Source: CAZZCU01 sp964652825
Lineage (GTDB): Bacteria; Bdellovibrionota_B; Oligoflexia; Oligoflexales; CAZZCU01
Reading direction: 5' to 3'
DNA: 64,000 bases
Assembly (NCBI GenBank): GCA_964652825.1
Contig: CAZZCU010000010.1
Span: 1-64,000 of the forward strand
Position numbers and translations under genes: made by a program
Shown here: positions 25,999 to 33,389 of the stretch, in pieces
How the letters are laid out: each line of letters begins with the position of its first letter
How positions within the stretch are numbered: position 1 is the stretch's first letter
Notes under the pieces: model-generated
Seen by the model: only the letters and a program-made list of their open reading frames with translations
The model's database searches: none
Told to the model about the DNA's origin: nothing

Positions 25999-26027
25999 AT
26001 CATACCAGGCTTCTATGGTTTGCTAAA
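25999..26027 (-). promoter_or_regulatory. candidate promoter of the ridA-ALDH-SDR operon
   Basis: On the minus strand a -10 TATGAT (25999-26004) lies exactly 17 nt after TTTAGC (26022-26027), a weak -35. It would give a leader of about 28 nt. The weak -35 suits a promoter needing an activator. Confidence 0.4.
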
Positions 26028-26045
26028 ATGGCAAAGATGACCTAA

Positions 26046-26060
26046 TGATAATGATTATCT
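26046..26060. promoter_or_regulatory. Fur-box-like site between the ridA operon and recJ
   Basis: TGATAATGATTATCT matches the 7-1-7 Fur consensus TGATAATNATTATCA at all but the last of the 14 specified positions. It lies about 20 bp upstream of the predicted -35 of the ridA operon and about 32 bp before the recJ start. Fur with iron normally represses; distal sites can also activate. Confidence 0.5.
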
Positions 26061-26091
26061 GTTAGAGCAAAAATCCTGGGTTGGAGCCTGT

Positions 26092-27729
26092 TTGGGACAT
26101 AAATTTGCAGATTGGGTGCCACAAGCGGATCATGCGCCGGCGTCGTTGACGGAGTTGCGCGGCCTGGTGCGTGCTAATCGCGGTTATCGTGAGGCGACAG
26201 CACTTGATTATGGCGATCATGGCCTGGTGCACGCGGTTGCGGTGATTGAAGCAGCCATTCGCGCCAATAAACGCATTGCCTTGTACGCGGACTACGATGT
26301 CGATGGCACGATGAGTTGCGTCAGTTGGATCTGGTTTCTGCGGGCGATCGGCTATCACAATTTTGTCCATTATATTCCCTGTCGCATGCGCGAAGGCTAC
26401 GGGGTCAATCTGAACGCAATCAAACACTTGGTCGAGGATCAGGGTGCACACGTAATTATCACCATGGACACCGGCATCACCGCCAACACCGAGGCGGCTT
26501 ATTGCAAAGAGCGCGGTGTGGAGTTTATCTGCACCGATCATCATAAGATTCAGCCGGATAAAATGCCGGATTGTATTATCGTGAATCCCAAACAACATCC
26601 GGACGATGAATATCAGGAGCTGTGTGGTTGCGGTATCACCTTTGTGCTGTTGCGCAAGCTCGGGCAGCGGTTTCAAGCGCCGGCAGGTGTATGGACGGAT
26701 TTGTTGGCTCTGGTCGGTATGGCGACGATTTGCGATGTGGTGCCACTCAATGGCGTGAATCATCGCCTGGCCAAACTGGGCGTTGAATCCTTGCTGAAAA
26801 GTCAGCGACCGGTGTTGAGCTACCTGCGTGAACAATGCGCGATGGTGTTCGGTGCGGACGAGAAAGATGTGGGTTTTCGTCTTGGTCCGCGTATCAATGC
26901 CGTCGGTCGCCTGGAGCACGCTGATTTAGTTATAAAAGCTTTTATCGAGGATGATTTCCGCGGCTTGGTTCACAACATGGCGACATGTAATGACCGCCGT
27001 AAAGGTATTCAAGAACGCATTGTTCTGGAAGCGGAACAACAAGCTGCCGCCGTTGGCGATAGTCCGATACTTTTTCTGGGCGGTGATTGGCATCCGGGTG
27101 TTGTCGGAATTGCCGCGAGCAAAATCGCTGAGAAGTATTGGCGACCAACGTGGTTGTTTGATCGTAGTGGTGAGGTGTGCAAAGGTTCGGCGCGTTCGAT
27201 TCATGGTTTCGATGTTACGGATGCGATGAGCGCGGCGGCGGATTTCTTTACCAAGTTTGGCGGACACCGCGCCGCCGGTGGCTTTAGTTTTGCCAAGGAG
27301 CGAGAAGAGGATATTCGCCAGGCTTTGGTGGCATTCGCCCGCCGGCTCGCGGCGGAAAATCCGGAGCTGTGGCGCAGTCGCAAGCAGTTTGATTGTTATC
27401 TACCAAAGTCATTGGCTGATCTGGAATTGGCGCTTTGTCTGGAAGATATGCGACCTTTTGGTCACGGTTTTGAAGACCCTAGTTTCGTTTATGATGGGGT
27501 TGTGGGTGGTGTACAGCATTATCTCGATAAGGAAACCGGGGCGCCTAAGCATACGGCGGTGTTTATCGAGGGCGCTCGTGGCAGTAAACAAAAAATCATG
27601 TTCTTTAATGAAGTGATACAGAGTCTTAGCGCCGGCAAAAATGCACGGTTTTTAGTCGGCGTGGGCAAGAATACCTTCCGAGGTACGACCTCCTTATCTT
27701 TGACCGGCATCGATTTCGATTGTGTCTAG
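26092..27729 (+). CDS. recJ: single-stranded-DNA-specific exonuclease RecJ
   Basis: The product has 545 residues. It carries the DHH phosphoesterase motifs (YADYDVDGTMS, TMDTGITA, CTDHHK), the NPKQHPDDEYQ and CGCGITF segments, and the DHHA1 RNA/DNA-binding motif KFGGHRAAGGFS. RecJ degrades single strands 5' to 3' in recombination and mismatch repair. It lacks part of the N-terminal extension of E. coli RecJ. I keep the TTG at 26092, which has GGAG 5 nt upstream; no ATG or GTG precedes it in frame after the last stop. It is divergent from the ridA operon. Confidence 0.92.
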   Translation: MGHKFADWVPQADHAPASLTELRGLVRANRGYREATALDYGDHGLVHAVAVIEAAIRANKRIALYADYDVDGTMSCVSWIWFLRAIGYHNFVHYIPCRMREGYGVNLNAIKHLVEDQGAHVIITMDTGITANTEAAYCKERGVEFICTDHHKIQPDKMPDCIIVNPKQHPDDEYQELCGCGITFVLLRKLGQRFQAPAGVWTDLLALVGMATICDVVPLNGVNHRLAKLGVESLLKSQRPVLSYLREQCAMVFGADEKDVGFRLGPRINAVGRLEHADLVIKAFIEDDFRGLVHNMATCNDRRKGIQERIVLEAEQQAAAVGDSPILFLGGDWHPGVVGIAASKIAEKYWRPTWLFDRSGEVCKGSARSIHGFDVTDAMSAAADFFTKFGGHRAAGGFSFAKEREEDIRQALVAFARRLAAENPELWRSRKQFDCYLPKSLADLELALCLEDMRPFGHGFEDPSFVYDGVVGGVQHYLDKETGAPKHTAVFIEGARGSKQKIMFFNEVIQSLSAGKNARFLVGVGKNTFRGTTSLSLTGIDFDCV

Positions 27730-27851
27730 AATCTTCGCTTGCTCAAAGCAGTCCTATTAGATTTAATATTTATTGAATAAAAGCCGATGAATAGTACTGC
27801 AATTAACCTAAAGCGAGGGGGTGTCATCTTCATTACGCCAGAGGTTAGCCA

Positions 27852-28361
27852 ATGAAAACATTGGTTTTAAACGCGGGCTTTGAGCCGATGCAATTGGTAT
27901 CCTGGCAGCGTGCGTTATGTTTGGTACTTGCCAATAAGGCTGAAATTGTCGCTGCCTACGATCATACGGTGCGCAGTGTTTCCAATGCTTTTCAACTCCC
28001 CAGTGTCGTACGCTTGGTACGCTATGTACGTATTGTTCGGCGTTTTGGTATCGTCCGCTGCAATCGTAAAAACATCATTATTCGCGATCGTTCGCAATGC
28101 CAGTACTGCGGTGTTTATTGTACCGCCGCTAACGTTACCATCGATCATATTGTGCCGCGTTCGCGTGGCGGCCGCACGACGTGGGATAATGTTGTCGCCT
28201 GTTGCCATGGCTGCAATCGCCGCAAAGGCGATCGTCTGCCGACCGAAGTCAATATGAAGCTGCGTCGCAAACCGCAGAAACCGTCTTGGCGGGATTTAAT
28301 CGGTGATGTGGATGATACAGTCGAAAATGCCTGGCTGCCGTACCTGGCAGCCGTTGGCTAG
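27852..28361 (+). CDS. HNH endonuclease-type protein
   Basis: The product has 169 residues. Residues 78-125 are an HNH domain: CQYC (Cys83, Cys86) and CHGC (Cys118, Cys121) bind zinc, with DHIVPRSRGG (His99) and Asn113 as the metal-binding catalytic part. The N-terminus (MKTLVLNAGFEPMQLVSWQRA) is conserved in small stand-alone HNH proteins found widely in cyanobacteria, Myxococcota and Bdellovibrionota, whose role is not established. GAGG lies about 9 nt before the ATG. A restriction system is not evident nearby. Confidence 0.88.
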   Translation: MKTLVLNAGFEPMQLVSWQRALCLVLANKAEIVAAYDHTVRSVSNAFQLPSVVRLVRYVRIVRRFGIVRCNRKNIIIRDRSQCQYCGVYCTAANVTIDHIVPRSRGGRTTWDNVVACCHGCNRRKGDRLPTEVNMKLRRKPQKPSWRDLIGDVDDTVENAWLPYLAAVG

Positions 28362-28376
28362 AAGTAAGTTCAAAGA

Positions 28377-29237
28377 TTAAATCTGAGTATGATCTTTTAA
28401 GATCAGTTCGACGGTGATTTCACCGACCACAGCGCCACCCAAAGCGGCGATAATCGGACCATCGACGAAATTGCTCACCGCACCGCGAATACGAATCATC
28501 GGGATCGCGATCGGAGAAGTGCTCCAGTAATATTCAAAGCGATCGTAGAGCATGGCTTCGCCTTTATTTACGCCCTGGAAACCTTCGGCGCGCATTTCCC
28601 AATGCAAAACCTTTTTGAAAGTTTCGGGATAGCCTTCGGGACGAAAGTCACCGCCGGCACTGATGACTTGCACGTGCAAAGTACCATCACCTTGTTGAAC
28701 TTCACCTTTTTTGCTGATGTGCGAGACATGCAGATTCTCGGAGTAGTGAAAGCCGGTGTAGTCTTGAACATTCTGGATCACCGGACCCAGTACAAAAGTT
28801 CGTGGCGGTGAATACTTGGTTTTGCCAAGCGACGACAGGCGCGAGACTTTGCCGTAAAACGGATAACGTTTGGCTTCTTCCGGCGATGGTGCTTTAAAAC
28901 CATCACCGCCCATCATTTCCGCCAAATCGATTTTCAAACCGAGCGGACATTTGGCTTCGCCTTCTTGTTTGACTTCGTAATTGGAGTAACCGATCAGGGT
29001 TGCTTCGCCGGCGCAAAGTTCTTTATCGCGGCCGTTATAAACATTCAGTTTGTAAATGGCGCGAAAGATCGGGCGCGGATTGCTGCCTGGATCAGTGGCA
29101 TAACTGTCGGGACTAAATTCACGCATGCGTTGCGGCTTAGTCTCGAAGTCACCAGACTTAAATGCCTTGCCTTGTGCACAGCTTATCGTGATTACACAGA
29201 TACCAGTCAATGCGGACCAACGCTTCATCGTCAACAT
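28377..29237 (-). CDS. exported protein of unknown function, possible lipoprotein
   Basis: About 286 residues. The N-terminus is MLTMKRWSALTGICVITISCAQG: a basic and hydrophobic signal ending in a cysteine, but TIS before the Cys departs from the usual lipobox. The mature region is beta-rich, with GEATLIGYSNYEV, FVLGPVIQNVQDYTGFHYSENL and a last segment AALGGAVVGEITVELIL. No known domain is recognised. The start at 29237 is chosen for GAGG 7 nt upstream. It converges with the HNH gene, 15 nt apart. Confidence 0.65.
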   Translation of the reverse strand: MLTMKRWSALTGICVITISCAQGKAFKSGDFETKPQRMREFSPDSYATDPGSNPRPIFRAIYKLNVYNGRDKELCAGEATLIGYSNYEVKQEGEAKCPLGLKIDLAEMMGGDGFKAPSPEEAKRYPFYGKVSRLSSLGKTKYSPPRTFVLGPVIQNVQDYTGFHYSENLHVSHISKKGEVQQGDGTLHVQVISAGGDFRPEGYPETFKKVLHWEMRAEGFQGVNKGEAMLYDRFEYYWSTSPIAIPMIRIRGAVSNFVDGPIIAALGGAVVGEITVELILKDHTQI

Positions 29238-29409
29238 AATCAGCCTCAATTGCAAAAAGTTCACAGTAGATAAAGCAGGTTGCGTGCCAGTTATGCGGCA
29301 AAAAAGTCAAATAAAATCAAATGGTTGTTGATTATGGGGTAAAGGGGCAGGTAAAATTAAAGTGGAAGTGTCCTACTTTTAGACGGTTTGTGGGGTTTTA
29401 AGAGTACGT

Positions 29410-30249
29410 ATGCAGCGGTTTCGTTTGGCGTTCAGTGCAGAGCTGGCTGGTGAAATACCTGAGCGCGTCGATCTTTGGCGTCAGGGGTCTTATAGCGGCT
29501 GCGATATCGAAGTCGTTGACGAGGCGGCGGCGCAATGGCTGGCCTGGGTACGCTCACGCTTTGGAGCTGGTGGTCGGCATAATATCGGCATGGTGGCCGA
29601 CCAGATGTATAAAGCCGTATTTTTCGATATGGATGCCACGGCGATCGCCGAGGAGTCGTTGGTCGAAATCGCCGCTGCAGTCGGTAAACGTGCCGTGGTC
29701 GAGGAACTGACCGAGAAAGCCATGCGCGGCGGGCTCGACTTTAGCGCCTCGTTAAAAGCGCGTTTGGCACTGTTGGTGGGTGTACGCCGGGAGGTAGTGC
29801 TTCAAGTTGGTAGTTCGTTAACCATCAATCCGGGCTTAAAAGCTTTTAGCGAGGAATGTCGCCGGCGTGGTGTCCCTGTTTTTCTCGTCTCCGGTGGCTT
29901 TACCGTGTTGGCGGCGACGCTGGCAAAAGCAATTGCTGCCACCGCTTACCATGCCAATGAGCTGGCTTTTATTGATGACAAGTTAACCGGCGAAGTGGTT
30001 GGGCCTATTGTTGATGCGCAAGCGAAGTATCAGTTTATTCATGAACAGTGTCAAAAATATGGTTGGTCGCTGGCGGAAATTGCGGCGGTGGGTGATGGGG
30101 CGAATGATATACCGATGCTAAAAGCTGCGGGTGCAGCTATCGGTTATCGTTGTAAACCGATATTGCACCCGCTCATTCATGCATACATTGGTAACGGGGA
30201 TCATGGGTTTTTAGCCCCGCTATTATTTGGCCGCGGGGCGAGCGCTTAA
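29410..30249 (+). CDS. serB: phosphoserine phosphatase
   Basis: The product has 279 residues of the HAD superfamily. The DxDxT nucleophile motif is Asp73-Met-Asp75-Ala-Thr77 (FFDMDATAI). LVSGGFTVLA carries the motif II serine, AKYQFI the lysine and VGDGANDIPML motif IV. TEKAMRGGLDFSASLKARL is the cap region typical of SerB, which makes L-serine from phosphoserine. The N-terminal ~65 residues are divergent and take the place of an ACT-like part. It converges with a lipoprotein gene 10 nt away. Confidence 0.9.
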   Translation: MQRFRLAFSAELAGEIPERVDLWRQGSYSGCDIEVVDEAAAQWLAWVRSRFGAGGRHNIGMVADQMYKAVFFDMDATAIAEESLVEIAAAVGKRAVVEELTEKAMRGGLDFSASLKARLALLVGVRREVVLQVGSSLTINPGLKAFSEECRRRGVPVFLVSGGFTVLAATLAKAIAATAYHANELAFIDDKLTGEVVGPIVDAQAKYQFIHEQCQKYGWSLAEIAAVGDGANDIPMLKAAGAAIGYRCKPILHPLIHAYIGNGDHGFLAPLLFGRGASA

Positions 30250-30259
30250 CTTACTTTTC

Positions 30260-31387
30260 TTACTTTTGTGCTGGTGACTGGCTCGGACTTTGGTTTGGGT
30301 TCTGATTCGGATTGCCAGGTTGCACCGGGTCTTTATCTTCGTTTTCAAACGGATCTTCTCCGCCATCGCTGCCTTTGCCGTTACCGTCGTCGGCCTCTGG
30401 CAGAACATTGGTTTTGCATTCAGCGATGTTGTTCAGATCGATAAGATTCTTACTATCAACTGCGGCATGGCCTTCGACTTTGGCTTTCTCAGTCACTTCA
30501 TACTTCTTGTCGCCAAGTTCTTTGACCGACAGGCTGCGGGTCATGCGCGGTGATTTGCCGTCCAGACCAAGCTCCATGCTAGTATTGTGCGTCCACAAGG
30601 AATCGGTTCTTGCGCGATCCGCATTCAACTTAAGCACGATGGTCTCAACTTGTTTTTCGGCAGCGGCATAATCAAGCGAGATTTCCGCGGCGAAGGTACC
30701 GACATTATCCTGATCTGCAACACGCTTGAATTTCAAGTGCAGAACTTCGACGGCATCAGCGGCTTTATCAGCTGCCGAATCGCCTTCAAAAGGCAGCAAG
30801 CGGATGCTGAAATCACCTTCGGTTGTAACAACATCATCAGTACGCGACACGCTGGAATCACCGTCGACTTCCAGGCCGATTTCCATCATCACCAGTTGTG
30901 CGATGGCGCCGGCGCTGTCAGCGATATTAACATTCAAAGCACGTGCGCTTTCTTCGCCGAGTTTGCCAAGCAGAGCGGTTTTAAGAATGATGCCTAAATA
31001 TTCATTTTCCAACGATAGATTCAACTTGCCGTCGCGGCAGATATTATCGTTAGCGAAACTTAGTTCTTTATATGCAAGTGGGCCAGTCGCGCGTTGAATC
31101 AACAATTTACGATAATTGCGGACCGAGCTACGCAATTCTTTGCGGAAGTCCTTGCCCGACAATTCGTCGATCAACATCTTGATCGCGACTTTCTTGAGAT
31201 TATCCATATCATCAAGATAGCTTTCGGCATCCATCTCGTTGCCGTTCAGCTCTTGTTGAGCCGAAGCCAGGTCGGAGCCTGATTTGCCTTTTTTGTTAAC
31301 TTTGATCACCAGATCGGCGCATCCTTGAGTAAAGATGCTGGCCGTGGTCATCAGACCTACTAAAGCCGTGCTACGTAATACTTTCAT
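30260..31387 (-). CDS. predicted lipoprotein with Pro/Asn/Gln tail
   Basis: The product has 375 residues, starting MKVLRSTALVGLMTTASIFTQGC, with GGGAG before the ATG. Lipidation at Cys23 is likely. The body is mixed alpha/beta and acidic, with YLDDMDNLKKVAIKMLIDEL and repeated strands (GTFAAEISLDYAAAEKQVET; KKYEVTEKAKVEGHA). The tail is low complexity (PNQNPNQSPSQSP), like a surface linker. No family is recognised. The frame is open 78 nt further upstream, but the signal peptide and ribosome site fix this start. Confidence 0.7.
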   Translation of the reverse strand: MKVLRSTALVGLMTTASIFTQGCADLVIKVNKKGKSGSDLASAQQELNGNEMDAESYLDDMDNLKKVAIKMLIDELSGKDFRKELRSSVRNYRKLLIQRATGPLAYKELSFANDNICRDGKLNLSLENEYLGIILKTALLGKLGEESARALNVNIADSAGAIAQLVMMEIGLEVDGDSSVSRTDDVVTTEGDFSIRLLPFEGDSAADKAADAVEVLHLKFKRVADQDNVGTFAAEISLDYAAAEKQVETIVLKLNADRARTDSLWTHNTSMELGLDGKSPRMTRSLSVKELGDKKYEVTEKAKVEGHAAVDSKNLIDLNNIAECKTNVLPEADDGNGKGSDGGEDPFENEDKDPVQPGNPNQNPNQSPSQSPAQK

Positions 31388-31614
31388 AACTTTCTCCCGT
31401 TTCCCGTTCAGTGCGATATCCGTGTTTTGAGTATGCAGCTCAGACACAGTTGCCGTTTTGCTCAAAATGAGCTTACCAATGCGGCTGATATTGCAACTTC
31501 GGGGCCAAGTTTTAATACGCGTGGCGTAACACTGGGCGTTGAGTGGAAAGCCTATAAAGACAGGGGATTTTGTCGATTACCGAGGCCGGGTGCCGTCACA
31601 AAAGATGATGACTG

Positions 31615-33276
31615 TCAAAAAATACTACACAGACGCAGGATGCCGGGAAGCTCGCCGTAGAAGGTTTTCATGCCGGCAACCGGCTTGGGCGTTAGTAGAA
31701 CTTTGGGGTGAAAAAATAGCGGCAGAGCCGGCAAATCTTGGCTGAATTGAGCCGCTATGATCTGATACTGCTTGCTGCGATGACGCTCCGTGGTTTTCGC
31801 GTTATCGATGAGTTCCAGGGCTGCATCTACTTTACTGTTACGCCAAACCGAAAAATTCTGCCCGTAATAATCGTTTTCGAGCGAGGGGACCAACTTGGAG
31901 GAAAAAATATTGGTTGGCGTCATGCCGGTATCCATATGGCGGGCGAACAAAGCAGCGCCGGTATAGTCAATTCGTTGCAGGCGATATGCTAGTTCTTTGC
32001 TGGACGCGACGCTTTCCAGCTCAACATCAACGCCGATATGTCGCCAGCTCTCCGCGATAAATTTGGCGATCATGCTCCGATATGCCGATGACCTGTCGTA
32101 GATAAGCTCGATGTGTAGTCTCTGCTCGCCGCGTTTACGTACCGGCACCTTTTCCTTGTCATCGAGCAACCAGCCGCTTTCATGCAACAATTGGTTAGCC
32201 GTCTCGCGATTGTAATTCAGGTTTGCTCCCAGCTCGGCGTAGCGATAGTCGGTTTCCAGAAACAAGCCTTTGGCGAGAAATGGCTGGACGGGTAGCTGCA
32301 TGCGCGCCAGCAATTGACTACGATCAATGGCGGTCACCAATGCATGACGAATACGACTGTCGGCCAGAGCAGGATTACGAATATTAAAACTGATGTATTC
32401 GAGCCAATTGGATGGTTGCATGGTCAAATGCGCGCGGATGTTACGCTTCTTGAGATCGGCAAGTGTTTGATGACCAAAAGCAAAGTCATCTTCGATTAAT
32501 ACCTCACCTTGCTGATGCAACAGCTGGCGCACTTGTTCGTTGTTTTCCAGATTGCTGATGCGAACATTTGTTGCCGCGGAGGGTGATGGTGGTGCCGCGG
32601 GATTGCGCGTCAATTGAATGGTCTGGCTACCGGCTGACTCGGCTGGCAGGTAGTAACCGGCATAGAGACCACGTTTTTGCGGCGTACTTTGATAAAACGA
32701 CTTCTGTAGATAATTGGCGAAGTTGTTGTTTTGTTCGCGCCAGATCGGTGCTTCCAAATGCGCTGGCAGGATACGTAAGTCCGCGAAGATGCCCGGGTTG
32801 AAATGGTTCTGTCGATGTTCTACGTGCCATATGTAATGGTTCTTGTCATCCGGGCGGATGTCTTCCACGGCACTCAGAAGCTCTGTATATGCCGGATGTT
32901 TGGTGGTGCGGATCATTTGCCAGGTCAGGATAATGTCTTTGTTGGTGACGGTGGTGCCGTCGCCCCATTTCATATTTTTGCGTAACGTCCAGCTCGAAGT
33001 AATTTGTACGCGACGTCCCTTTTTCTTGGTGACGACGTGCGCAAGTTCGCCGTTTGCATTGGGAGCGCATAATTGGCAAACCCATTCGCCGCGTTCGTTG
33101 ACGCCGAGCAGCGTTGGGGCGAGTAACTGCATGAGTGTGCGTGATCGTTCAACGTCGGGAGCCAAAGGATGCCGGGGGCGTACAGATTCCGGCACGCCGA
33201 TGTTGACTGCGGCAGCCCCGATCAACCAAGGCAGCAGTATAATGACAGGTATTTTTGCAAAAAATTGCTGGTTCAT
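31615..33276 (-). CDS. ABC-transporter solute-binding protein, peptide/oligopeptide type (SBP_bac_5)
   Basis: The product has 553 residues. A signal peptide (VIILLPWLIGAAAV) leads into the family 5 fold: WTLRKNMKWGDGTTVTNKDIILTWQ, then WLEYISFNIRNPALADSRIRHALVTAIDRSQL, and GVDVELESVASSKELAYRL near the end. These proteins capture peptides or related solutes in the periplasm for a DppBC/OppBC-type importer. No permease or ATPase gene is adjacent, so it is an orphan in this window. The 227 nt between it and the lipoprotein gene show a TTGACA at 31614-31619 (minus strand) without a matching -10. Confidence 0.85.
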   Translation of the reverse strand: MNQQFFAKIPVIILLPWLIGAAAVNIGVPESVRPRHPLAPDVERSRTLMQLLAPTLLGVNERGEWVCQLCAPNANGELAHVVTKKKGRRVQITSSWTLRKNMKWGDGTTVTNKDIILTWQMIRTTKHPAYTELLSAVEDIRPDDKNHYIWHVEHRQNHFNPGIFADLRILPAHLEAPIWREQNNNFANYLQKSFYQSTPQKRGLYAGYYLPAESAGSQTIQLTRNPAAPPSPSAATNVRISNLENNEQVRQLLHQQGEVLIEDDFAFGHQTLADLKKRNIRAHLTMQPSNWLEYISFNIRNPALADSRIRHALVTAIDRSQLLARMQLPVQPFLAKGLFLETDYRYAELGANLNYNRETANQLLHESGWLLDDKEKVPVRKRGEQRLHIELIYDRSSAYRSMIAKFIAESWRHIGVDVELESVASSKELAYRLQRIDYTGAALFARHMDTGMTPTNIFSSKLVPSLENDYYGQNFSVWRNSKVDAALELIDNAKTTERHRSKQYQIIAAQFSQDLPALPLFFHPKVLLTPKPVAGMKTFYGELPGILRLCSIF

Positions 33277-33389
33277 AAATAAATCGCCGCCTCTTAGCCG
33301 GGTTGAGGGTCAAGAAGCATGAATTCCAAGCCGATACTTTTCAGGTTACGGCATTGCACTCGACTTTCATTGCGTAGGCTACGTTTCGC

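Noticed and set aside
31614..31619. TTGACA (minus strand) as promoter of the 30.3 kb lipoprotein gene
   Set aside because: No -10 at 15-19 nt, and it is over 200 nt from the start codon.
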